Assembly (NCBI GenBank): GCA_937876435.1
Contig: CALEIL010000497.1
Location: forward strand, 1-5,252
Direction: 5' to 3'
Length of the DNA: 5,252 nt
Origin: an uncultured Bacteroidota bacterium
Lineage (GTDB): Bacteria; Bacteroidota; Bacteroidia; Chitinophagales; Saprospiraceae
A model generated the notes under the pieces. It was given only the letters and a program-made list of their open reading frames with translations, was not told where the DNA came from and ran no database searches. Positions within the stretch are counted from its first letter, which is position 1. Every line of letters starts with the position of its first letter. A program made the position numbers and the translations under genes. Of the stretch, positions 1 to 5,252 are shown piece after piece.

Positions 1-1200
1 GATGATCTCGTAAAGGGTCACCGTAGGGCCTATGGTCGCTCGGATTTTGGTAATCTCAATCTTATAGTTTTGAAGCGTCGTGATGATCTGGTCTTTGTTG
101 GACTCCAGCTCCTTACGATTAATGTGCACCGAATCGGTCATATAATTATCCAGTAGGTCCAGCACAGGATTGGTATAGCTGGAAAGTTCCTTAGTGGGGT
201 CAAATGGCTCCAGAAGCTGGGTTTTATCTTCCCGTTCCACTTCCAGCAGATGATCGTCTTCAAGGGTAGAATCCCGCACCTGGGGCTCGGAGCGCTCTTC
301 CTGATAGCTGGGTGCAAAACTGTTTTCATCCATTTCCAACTGAATCCCCGTCGTGCCGGTCATAGATTCCTCTTCCCTGGATTCTCGTGATTGTTTATTA
401 TTTGAAAGATCGGTCGTATCCAGTTCGATCGCTCCTTCCAGAACTTTTGGTTCCCTACCGGGAGAATCCTCCCAGTCGGTATCGGTTTGATCGATCGGTT
501 CGATGGGTTGTACCGCAGTCTCGGCCACGGATGTACCCCGCTCCGAATTTTGCATGGCTTCACCAGACAGGAAGGTATCCACAAATTTTTTCTGTCCCCT
601 TCGTAAGGCGGACCACCTCAATCGGAACGTGCTACGGATTTGGGGGAGGTATTCGTTGTGCCAGTACGCCAGACCTACGAAAGCACACGCCAGCATCACG
701 CCCAGTCCCACCATCCCGATCAACGAGGACAGGTATTGAAAAAGCGCGTAGCCCAGCGCACCACCCCAGGCAAACGGGGAGGCATGCAACAGAAATTCGA
801 AGGTCAGTGGAAAAATCAGGATGGCGATACTCAGGTAGGTGGCCAGTCGGATAAACTGCATCCAGTGTCGTTTGAAAAACACGATGATCGCCACGCCCAA
901 TCCAAAAACGGGCAGTAAAAATGAGGTAATTCCGATGCCCTTGTAAAAGGTGATAAAGGAAATGATGGCACCGAAACGACCGAGCCAATTTTGTACCGGA
1001 ATATCCTTAGCCAGCAACAATTCCCAGGAAAATTCGATCACCTTATCCTGGTCATCCTTCCACGTATAAATATAACTGGTCAGTGCGATCAATAAAAAGA
1101 TCGACATCATTGCGATAAACAGCGCGGTGATGGCCCGCCACCGCTTATCAATGGTCCATTTGGTCCTGGATTTTTTGGATCGACTTCGTTTTCTCGCCAT
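1..1200 (-). CDS. ftsK: DNA translocase FtsK, N-terminal 400 residues (cut by left window edge)
   Basis: FtsK is a membrane-anchored ATPase that pumps DNA through the division septum and helps resolve chromosome dimers. The frame opens at the ATG at 1200-1198 and stays open to base 1. Residues 1-21 are very basic (MARKRSRSKKSRTKW). Hydrophobic segments follow at about 22-44, 77-109, 118-139 and 150-179, fitting the usual four-helix membrane domain. Residues about 185-335 are a hydrophilic, Glu/Asp-rich linker. From about 337 the alpha domain begins, with NPVLDLLDNY, then NRKELESNKDQIITTLQNYK and ATIGPTVTLYEII, wording typical of Bacteroidota FtsK. The motor domain (Walker A/B) and the gamma domain lie outside the window, so their integrity cannot be judged. 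No clear Shine-Dalgarno precedes the start, as is common in this phylum; the upstream 60 bases are A+T-rich. I saw no well-spaced minus-strand promoter. The G+C content looks higher than in the genes to the right. Confidence 0.93.
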   Translation of the reverse strand, partial: MARKRSRSKKSRTKWTIDKRWRAITALFIAMMSIFLLIALTSYIYTWKDDQDKVIEFSWELLLAKDIPVQNWLGRFGAIISFITFYKGIGITSFLLPVFGLGVAIIVFFKRHWMQFIRLATYLSIAILIFPLTFEFLLHASPFAWGGALGYALFQYLSSLIGMVGLGVMLACAFVGLAYWHNEYLPQIRSTFRLRWSALRRGQKKFVDTFLSGEAMQNSERGTSVAETAVQPIEPIDQTDTDWEDSPGREPKVLEGAIELDTTDLSNNKQSRESREEESMTGTTGIQLEMDENSFAPSYQEERSEPQVRDSTLEDDHLLEVEREDKTQLLEPFDPTKELSSYTNPVLDLLDNYMTDSVHINRKELESNKDQIITTLQNYKIEITKIRATIGPTVTLYEII

Positions 1201-1348
1201 GGATCGGGTTTGGGTTATTGCATTTCCAACTGCTAATATATTAATTTTTTATAACATATGTAATAATATGCAAAACAAGCACAAAAATCCTGGAACAGAA
1301 ATTTTTTGAGAAAAATGTGACCACGCCATCTTCGATCAAAATTTTTCT

Positions 1349-1356
1349 TAAATTTG
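1349..1356 (+). promoter_or_regulatory. Putative Bacteroidota -7 box for tRNA-Leu
   Basis: TAAATTTG matches the Bacteroidota sigma-A -7 consensus TAnnTTTG exactly. Transcription would begin near 1363, leaving a leader of about 14 nt before the tRNA at 1378, a sensible distance for a stable-RNA gene. A matching TTG -33 element at the usual 19-21 nt spacing is not present; only weak versions are seen around 1327-1333. The call rests on the -7 box and position alone. Confidence 0.45.
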
Positions 1357-1377
1357 CCCTCACTTTTCCATATCCCA

Positions 1378-1463
<86 letters not shown>

Positions 1464-1465
1464 CA

Positions 1466-1507
1466 ATATCAGGGTGAAATCTGGAGATTTCACCCTGATA
1501 TTTCCTC
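1466..1507 (+). terminator. Intrinsic terminator of tRNA-Leu
   Basis: A perfect 16-bp inverted repeat (1466-1481 with 1486-1501) closes on the loop TGGA only 2 nt after the tRNA. The right arm is GATTTCACCCTGATAT. It is followed by TTTCCTC and a pyrimidine-rich run rather than a pure T tract, so it is a strong hairpin with a moderate tail. The stem is nearly palindromic and could also act on the minus strand, where the 5' arm is followed by GTGCCCGG with no T run, so it is probably one-directional. Confidence 0.8.
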
Positions 1508-1532
1508 ATTCTCATTCTGTTTCTCGCTCTTC
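1491..1532 (+). repeat. 42-bp direct repeat, copy 1 (overlaps terminator stem)
   Basis: These 42 bases, starting CACCCTGATATTTCC and ending TTTCTCGCTCTTC, recur without mismatch at 1585-1626, 94 bases further on. Copy 1 starts inside the right arm of the tRNA-Leu terminator, so 11 bases of the stem (CACCCTGATAT) belong to the repeat. The rest is C/T-rich with internal CATTCT steps. It does not include any tRNA bases. Confidence 0.9.
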
Positions 1533-1584
1533 ATACCAGTTCGTTTCTCAACACATTTATTTTTAAAGCAAAAGCGCTCACTTC

Positions 1585-1626
1585 CACCCTGATATTTCCT
1601 CATTCTCATTCTGTTTCTCGCTCTTC
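1585..1626 (+). repeat. 42-bp direct repeat, copy 2
   Basis: This is an exact second copy of 1491-1532. It lacks the matching left arm of the hairpin, so it cannot fold into a terminator by itself, but its CACCCTGATAT is complementary to the left arm at 1466-1476. Sequence on both sides of the repeat differs between the copies, so the duplicated unit is clearly bounded. Confidence 0.9.
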
Positions 1627-1689
1627 TCATCAAACAGTTTTCCAATATGAATACTAATGTTATATATACGTACTAGATCCCTCATTTTC

Positions 1690-1733
1690 ACTCTGAATTT
1701 TCTTCATTCTGATTTTCATTCTCGCTCTTTCTC
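1690..1733 (+). repeat. Degenerate third copy of the C/T-rich repeat
   Basis: The stretch from ACTCTGAATTTTCTTC to TCTCGCTCTTTCTC follows the order of the 42-bp repeat (ACCCTGATATTTCC through TCTCGCTCTTCTC) with several substitutions and small indels. It is likely an older copy, though a pyrimidine-rich composition makes chance similarity easier, so the call is tentative. Confidence 0.45.
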
Positions 1734-1939
1734 CCACACCATTTCTCCCATTCAACTCCCTATATTCTCATTGTTTCGGACCCTTTTGTAGTGTGCTATA
1801 ACAGCAAAAATCACGCCGGAAAATACGGTACGATACTTAATGGTCACCAGATAATACTATGGTCGTCATCGTGCGTTGTATGCCCCCAGTACAAGGAAAG
1901 TTTTCGGATATTTGACCGAGATGATTAAAAACCAAACAG

Positions 1940-2130
1940 ATGAAGCCAATTAAGATCACCGCATATACAGATGATCGAAACCAAACAGAAGCTTTAAAAG
2001 CGGTGATGAAAGCAATGAAAATCAAATTTGTGGTCGATCAGGACAAATGTCCATACGATCCTGAATTTGTCGAGAAAATCTAACAAGGAGATGTTGGTCT
2101 ATGAAACATTTGAAAGAACTGCAACTATAG
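1940..2130 (+). pseudogene. Remnant of a small antitoxin-like (DUF2683-type) protein gene, truncated
   Basis: An ATG at 1940 opens a 47-codon frame ending in TAA at 2081-2083. It begins MKPIKITAYTDDRNQTEALK, continues AVMKAMKIKFVV, and ends CPYDPEFVEKI. From memory, this pattern (short beta strand, EALKA-MKA-KIKF, then PYxPEFVEKI) is that of roughly 70-residue Bacteroidota proteins labelled DUF2683, often found as antitoxins beside RelE/ParE-type toxins. Intact members continue past EKI with a Gln/Lys-rich helix. Here the codons after the TAA read QGDVGL, so a single CAA-to-TAA change would restore EKIQQGD. That frame then ends in TGA at 2102-2104, while a shifted frame from 2101 gives MKHLKELQL and TAG at 2128-2130, plausibly the old C-terminus. 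No toxin gene is visible on either side. The alternative is a genuinely short 47-residue protein. Family assignment is from recall, not a search. Confidence 0.55.
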
Positions 2131-2160
2131 TTTCTGCAAAGCCGCAAGATTTTGCGTCTC

Positions 2161-2228
2161 TACCCTCAACCTGAACCTCTACCTCTACCTGAACCTCTAC
2201 CTCAACCTGAACCTCTACCTCTACCTCA
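2161..2228. repeat. Hexamer tandem repeat (11 units of NNACCT type)
   Basis: Eleven six-base units run without interruption from 2161 to 2226: TACCCT, then a mixture of CAACCT, GAACCT and CTACCT. On the minus strand the units are AGGTAG, AGGTTC and AGGTTG. The order is nested: a 24-base block at 2167-2190 recurs exactly at 2203-2226, giving a 36-base higher period. The array begins within 4 bases of the stop codon of the elimination-domain gene, so it would lie in the 3' end of that transcript. Changes in unit number would not alter that gene's reading frame. Degenerate G/A-rich hexamer arrays of this kind are, to my recollection, common in Bacteroidota intergenic DNA. A small hairpin (CGCAA-GATT-TTGCG, 2143-2156) lies just beyond it, without a T tract. 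Confidence 0.92.
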
Positions 2229-2229
2229 G

Positions 2230-3114
2230 TCACGAGTCCACCGAATATCTGGCACGCGCTACCCTGGACTTGTGAAATTTATTCAGAAAGTAATAGATGA
2301 GCATCTCATACACCCGTGGCCGGGTTCGATACATCCGGTTGACGTGCATATGAATCAAGCTTGACACAAAAGATTCCAACTCTATTTCCAGTATTCCACT
2401 GGATTGCAAATCCAAAATCTTGTCCACCAATCTCTCGGATCTCCGGCTAAAAGTATGCACCCCCGTGGCAATGATTTGGATAATGTTTTCTTCGCCTCTC
2501 GATTGAAACATTTGATCGATCTGGCTGGAGACCTTTCGATACTTTTTGTCCATGACCACACGAGCTGGTTTTTGAAGGTCGTGCTCTCTAGCATAGTTCT
2601 GAAAACGAGATTCGTAAAACACTGCCTTATGATCTTCAGAGAATTGAAAGGCATCCATCAGATGGTCGATCCAATACATAGCGTACAGCCAACGGAATGC
2701 ATTGGAACTATCGGTTTCACGGAAAAAACTTAAAAGAGCAGCAGAATCCAGATAAAACCATTGCTCTGCCGCTTCCATGCTCCGAATTCCATATCGTTCA
2801 ATTTCCCGATGGTAGGTATCGTAGGTTATCCGACTAATACTACGGTCGCGTACCTTCCCACACAAAGCTTCCGTCAATGCCTCCATAACCCGGTAATTGG
2901 CCATCGGATCCTGGTTGTAAATCCTTAATCGAATGTGGTATTCAGGGTCAGCGTACCGAATAAAAAAATAATGTTGGATATCCTCCCTACCGATCATATC
3001 CTCCAACAAGGGGAAGACCTCCTCCACCACGAGTCGCTCCAGCAGTTTTGGTCCGCCGTATATCTTAAGGAAGATCCATTCCTCCCCCGGTACAAATTTT
3101 CGTTTGATCTGCAT
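2230..3114 (-). CDS. Lanthipeptide dehydratase C-terminal half (SpaB_C / thiopeptide-type elimination protein)
   Basis: This 294-residue protein is a stand-alone version of the elimination domain of class I LanB dehydratases. That domain removes glutamate from glutamylated Ser/Thr in a precursor peptide to give dehydroalanine or dehydrobutyrine; it is cytoplasmic. The signatures run in family order: FVPGEEWIFLKIYGGPKLLERL (split here as 7-18 and 19-28), FFIRYADPEYHIRLR at 50-64, TYHREIERYG at 100-109 with AAEQWFYLDS at 115-124, and HMHVNRM at 255-261. Residues proposed to match NisB elimination residues are R62 and R64 (NisB R784/R786), E104 and R107 (E823/R826) and H255 (H961); all are present, so it should be active. 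The length fits a single SpaB_C domain. It starts 5 nt after the stop of the N-terminal half, in a different frame, indicating co-transcription. ATG at 3114 is the first start after that stop and directly precedes the conserved beginning. No strong Shine-Dalgarno is seen. Confidence 0.93.
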   Translation of the reverse strand: MQIKRKFVPGEEWIFLKIYGGPKLLERLVVEEVFPLLEDMIGREDIQHYFFIRYADPEYHIRLRIYNQDPMANYRVMEALTEALCGKVRDRSISRITYDTYHREIERYGIRSMEAAEQWFYLDSAALLSFFRETDSSNAFRWLYAMYWIDHLMDAFQFSEDHKAVFYESRFQNYAREHDLQKPARVVMDKKYRKVSSQIDQMFQSRGEENIIQIIATGVHTFSRRSERLVDKILDLQSSGILEIELESFVSSLIHMHVNRMYRTRPRVYEMLIYYFLNKFHKSRVARARYSVDS

Positions 3115-3119
3115 AACTT

Positions 3120-5252
3120 CTAATTAGGCTTCCGGTAAAATCCGATTATAAATTCACCGGCATACTCCCGATGTTCCTGATCCGAGATAAAGGAATAACC
3201 GGTATCATGGAAAAATTCCTTTAAAGTAAACGGTTTGTTTTTCACCTCTTCGTAAAACATTTGGCAGGACTCCAATTTGCTAAAATCCACCAGCAACTTA
3301 TGATCGCCCCGGGAATGCAGCACCTTTCGCGGTAATCGATGCTTTTCCCTAAAATCCGCTATCGTACGGTGAAAACTACCGGATTCTACATCCAGATTTC
3401 CGGACAATTCTCCGGCTGAAAAATTCCAGGTTGCCGTGGACAAGACCACGTTCCCATAGCAAACCCGGGGTAGAAATTTTCGATTCGCAATCAAAGAATT
3501 CCAACGAAAGCTCAGATCCGGCCTCAAATGTTGCATTTGCACATAGCACAAAAACCGATAAATAGGAATGGAGTTGTTGGTAAAATTATGGGCAGTGGAT
3601 AACCTCGGAATGACCCGTTTATTTAATTTTTTGGACCGCAATACGATGTTTTGTCCATTGACCACCGAGATCATGAGATCATGCACGGGAATTTGATATC
3701 GATGAGGCTTGTTGGATCGAATTACGATCGGTATCTGATAATCATACACATCGGGTCGAATCAGGACGTTACCCACCCTGGTTTGCGGAATATGTAGGAT
3801 TTCAGCGATCACCGAATCGGCGTAATAACGTTTTTCTGCAGCAGCAATTTCGGCGATATGATTTTTCATCTCGGGCGAAAGCTGATGAAACCTCGACAGG
3901 GTCTTAGCAGCATTGATACCAGTCACAGCTTTGAGGTAGACAGACGGATTACCCTCAGATTTACCGACTATTTCTGCCATTACACCAAAGGTGGCTGGTA
4001 TATCATCCCAATTCACAGGAAGACTTTTCATTTCCTCCTCCTTCAATTCCATCACATCGGGCATCGAATGGCTTTGTTGATTTTCCAGATAATCAAAATA
4101 TTTCTCCAGCATAAACCTTTGCTGTAGGTTGATCTCCAAATATTCGTTCTCCCTTAGGCCACCCAGCGGAATATCATCGATCATGGGATTGATATCCTTT
4201 TTATCGGTATCATCCACTGGAATTCCACCTTCAGAATCTAAGGCTTCTATCAGTGGAATCTCTTCGTTTTCATAGCGGCTGAAAAATTGTGCCTTGAAAC
4301 GGGAAAGAAATTGGTGTTCTGTCGGTGGAGTTAATCTATTTAATGCATCCACCCCTTTTTGGACTTCCTCAATAATGGAATGATCCAGCGTGGCAAATGT
4401 GGTTCGCAGCCCTACATCAACATGAAAGGCTTTGGAAGCCTCAAGATTAGGAAGCAGTTCCTTTAAATTACTGTGTAAATATTGATATTCTGAGACGTTC
4501 ATGCCAACTCCCATTTCATCGAACTTTTGCAGGGCGCTATTTAAATCCTGACAAAAATGGTAATGCCTGGATGTACTTCCCTTGGAACAAAGGGTCTGTA
4601 TAAATTGGGTGAAGCTATCCTCGGAAATGGGAGTCGGTTCCAGTTGATTAGTAATTACTTTGTTCTCAACCAACAGCCGTAGGTAATTTTCCGCGTCTTC
4701 CTGGGGTATATCCTTTTTGACTAAAAAGCGGATAAGTTGTTCCCAGGTAGCTCCCCGTAAGCACATGTTCGCTACATCCAGCAAAACACCATTGAATTCA
4801 ACGGATGAAAGCGTATATTTTCGATGTTTTTTTTCATCCTTGTATTCGATGTAACGGAAATGGTTGTGTTTTCGGTAGAGGGTATTATTTGTCAGATAGG
4901 TGGTCGAACGCTCAACTTCAGGATCCCTGGAAATCCTCGAATACAAGGCGTACAAGAAATCCTGGCTCAATTTCGTGTGCGTGGTATGCTCCTCAGGTCG
5001 ATTCAAGACGATCTCATTGCGCTCACCAAATTGGCCCATGCCAATGCCCGCAAACAAACCAAACGGCGTACAACGCGTCGACATGCGTGTTACGTATTTA
5101 AGGAGGGACAAATCAAAGTTCAATGATTTTTCTTTTAATTCACCTGCCGTCCAGCGGTCCAACTTCCGATGCAAATTGGGTGAAGCTATGTAAAGGGCGT
5201 GGTCAATGATCGGATCTCGATTTTGGATCAGATTGAATATTTCTTCCTTTGA
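3120..5252 (-). CDS. Lanthipeptide dehydratase N-terminal half (Lant_dehydr_N, glutamylation protein), 5' end outside window
   Basis: This is the glutamylation half of a class I lanthipeptide dehydratase. It uses glutamyl-tRNA to esterify Ser/Thr of a leader-bearing precursor, and the next gene supplies elimination. The frame is open from base 5252 to the TAG at 3122-3120, giving 710 residues in the window. The TTG at 5174 is an internal leucine, not the start, because family-like sequence (DHALYIASPNL) continues upstream of it. Compared with family members I recall, only some 20-40 residues should be missing. Counting from the window edge, the hallmark TRMSTRCTPFGLFAG lies at 55-69, with R56 and R60 matching NisB R83/R87. 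ENEEIPLIEALD follows at about 328-339, GNVLIRPDVYDYQIPIV at 494-510, and VLRSKKLNKRVIPRLSTAHN at 537-556. The protein ends at YAGEFIIGFYRKPN, exactly where fused LanB proteins pass into the elimination domain, so the split falls on a domain boundary. A Glu/Asp-rich stretch near 340-415 is less familiar. Precursor and other pathway genes would lie upstream, off the right edge. Confidence 0.93.
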   Translation of the reverse strand, partial: SKEEIFNLIQNRDPIIDHALYIASPNLHRKLDRWTAGELKEKSLNFDLSLLKYVTRMSTRCTPFGLFAGIGMGQFGERNEIVLNRPEEHTTHTKLSQDFLYALYSRISRDPEVERSTTYLTNNTLYRKHNHFRYIEYKDEKKHRKYTLSSVEFNGVLLDVANMCLRGATWEQLIRFLVKKDIPQEDAENYLRLLVENKVITNQLEPTPISEDSFTQFIQTLCSKGSTSRHYHFCQDLNSALQKFDEMGVGMNVSEYQYLHSNLKELLPNLEASKAFHVDVGLRTTFATLDHSIIEEVQKGVDALNRLTPPTEHQFLSRFKAQFFSRYENEEIPLIEALDSEGGIPVDDTDKKDINPMIDDIPLGGLRENEYLEINLQQRFMLEKYFDYLENQQSHSMPDVMELKEEEMKSLPVNWDDIPATFGVMAEIVGKSEGNPSVYLKAVTGINAAKTLSRFHQLSPEMKNHIAEIAAAEKRYYADSVIAEILHIPQTRVGNVLIRPDVYDYQIPIVIRSNKPHRYQIPVHDLMISVVNGQNIVLRSKKLNKRVIPRLSTAHNFTNNSIPIYRFLCYVQMQHLRPDLSFRWNSLIANRKFLPRVCYGNVVLSTATWNFSAGELSGNLDVESGSFHRTIADFREKHRLPRKVLHSRGDHKLLVDFSKLESCQMFYEEVKNKPFTLKEFFHDTGYSFISDQEHREYAGEFIIGFYRKPN

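Larger units (their letters stand above)
1502..1939. other. Non-coding spacer between tRNA terminator and antitoxin remnant
   Basis: These 438 bases have no convincing coding frame on either strand. About the first 270 bases are strongly pyrimidine-rich on the plus strand and contain the exact and degenerate repeats. From roughly 1790 the composition becomes mixed, and this part leads into the small plus-strand gene remnant. I found no tRNA, no CRISPR-like array, no clear riboswitch fold and no well-spaced Bacteroidota promoter here. GATATTTG at about 1906-1913 is one base off the -7 consensus, 27 nt before the remnant's ATG, but it lacks a TTG at suitable spacing. Confidence 0.6.

Noticed and set aside
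387..988. Several overlapping frames inside 387-988 on both strands
   Set aside because: All lie within the FtsK coding sequence, whose frame shows clear membrane segments and the alpha domain; the others are shadows favoured by its high G+C.
1491..1626. The 42-bp direct repeat as attL/attR of an integrated element
   Set aside because: It contains no tRNA bases, the copies are only 94 bases apart, and no integrase or cargo lies between them.
1502..1775. CRISPR array
   Set aside because: Only two exact copies exist, the repeats are pyrimidine-rich and lack inner dyad symmetry, and no cas genes are present.
1837..2025. 62-residue minus-strand hydrophobic frame
   Set aside because: It lies antisense to the antitoxin-like remnant, has no family resemblance or start signal, and its hydrophobicity follows from the complementary Lys/Ile-rich codons.
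2119..2156. Terminator for the dehydratase operon (AACTATAGTT palindrome and CGCAA/TTGCG hairpin)
   Set aside because: Both are short, and neither is followed by a T run on the minus strand, so termination here is not supported.
2152..2364. Plus-strand frame with a Pro-rich (LP/QP/EP) repeat
   Set aside because: It is only the hexamer array read on the other strand, followed by sequence antisense to the well-supported elimination-domain gene.
3120..5174. TTG at 5174 as start of the dehydratase N-terminal gene
   Set aside because: The frame stays open to the window edge, and the 26 upstream residues (including DHALYIASPN) look like the conserved family N-terminus; the codon is an internal leucine.

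Overview
The window reads as a stretch of a Bacteroidota chromosome. The FtsK fragment has the N-terminal layout and alpha-domain wording seen in that phylum. The only convincing promoter box is of the TAnnTTTG type, and the lanthipeptide dehydratase halves resemble those of Bacteroidota RiPP clusters. No finer taxonomy can be defended from the sequence alone.

Layout, left to right. Positions 1-1200 (minus strand) hold the first 400 residues of the DNA translocase FtsK, cut by the left edge. Positions 1349-1501 (plus strand) form a compact tRNA-Leu(GAG) unit: a -7 box, the tRNA, and a perfect 16-bp terminator hairpin. Positions 1502-1939 are a non-coding, pyrimidine-rich spacer. It carries a 42-bp exact direct repeat whose first copy begins inside the terminator stem, plus a third degraded copy. 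Positions 1940-2130 (plus strand) are the wreck of a small antitoxin-like gene, apparently cut short by a CAA-to-TAA change. Positions 2161-2226 are eleven near-identical hexamers lying directly against the end of the next gene. Positions 2230-5252 (minus strand) are two tightly linked genes encoding the two halves of a class I lanthipeptide (LanB-type) dehydratase: an N-terminal glutamylation protein that runs off the right edge, and, after a 5-nt gap, a separate C-terminal elimination protein.

How the genes work together. The two dehydratase genes should act as one enzyme. The larger protein transfers glutamate from glutamyl-tRNA to Ser/Thr of a precursor peptide, and the smaller one eliminates it to give dehydroalanine/dehydrobutyrine. 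Precursor, cyclase and transporter genes are not visible and, if present, must lie beyond position 5252. The small gene closes this operon on the left. FtsK and tRNA-Leu are housekeeping neighbours. Base composition falls from the G+C-rich ftsK to the more A+T-rich spacer and dehydratase genes. With the gene remnant and repeats next to a tRNA 3' end, this suggests that everything right of the tRNA is accessory DNA, but no att repeat is visible inside the window.

The biosynthetic pair belongs to a known enzyme family, so I do not claim a new system. The most interesting points are the split dehydratase, the hexamer array at its 3' end with an overlapping 44-codon frame, and the duplicated half-terminator.
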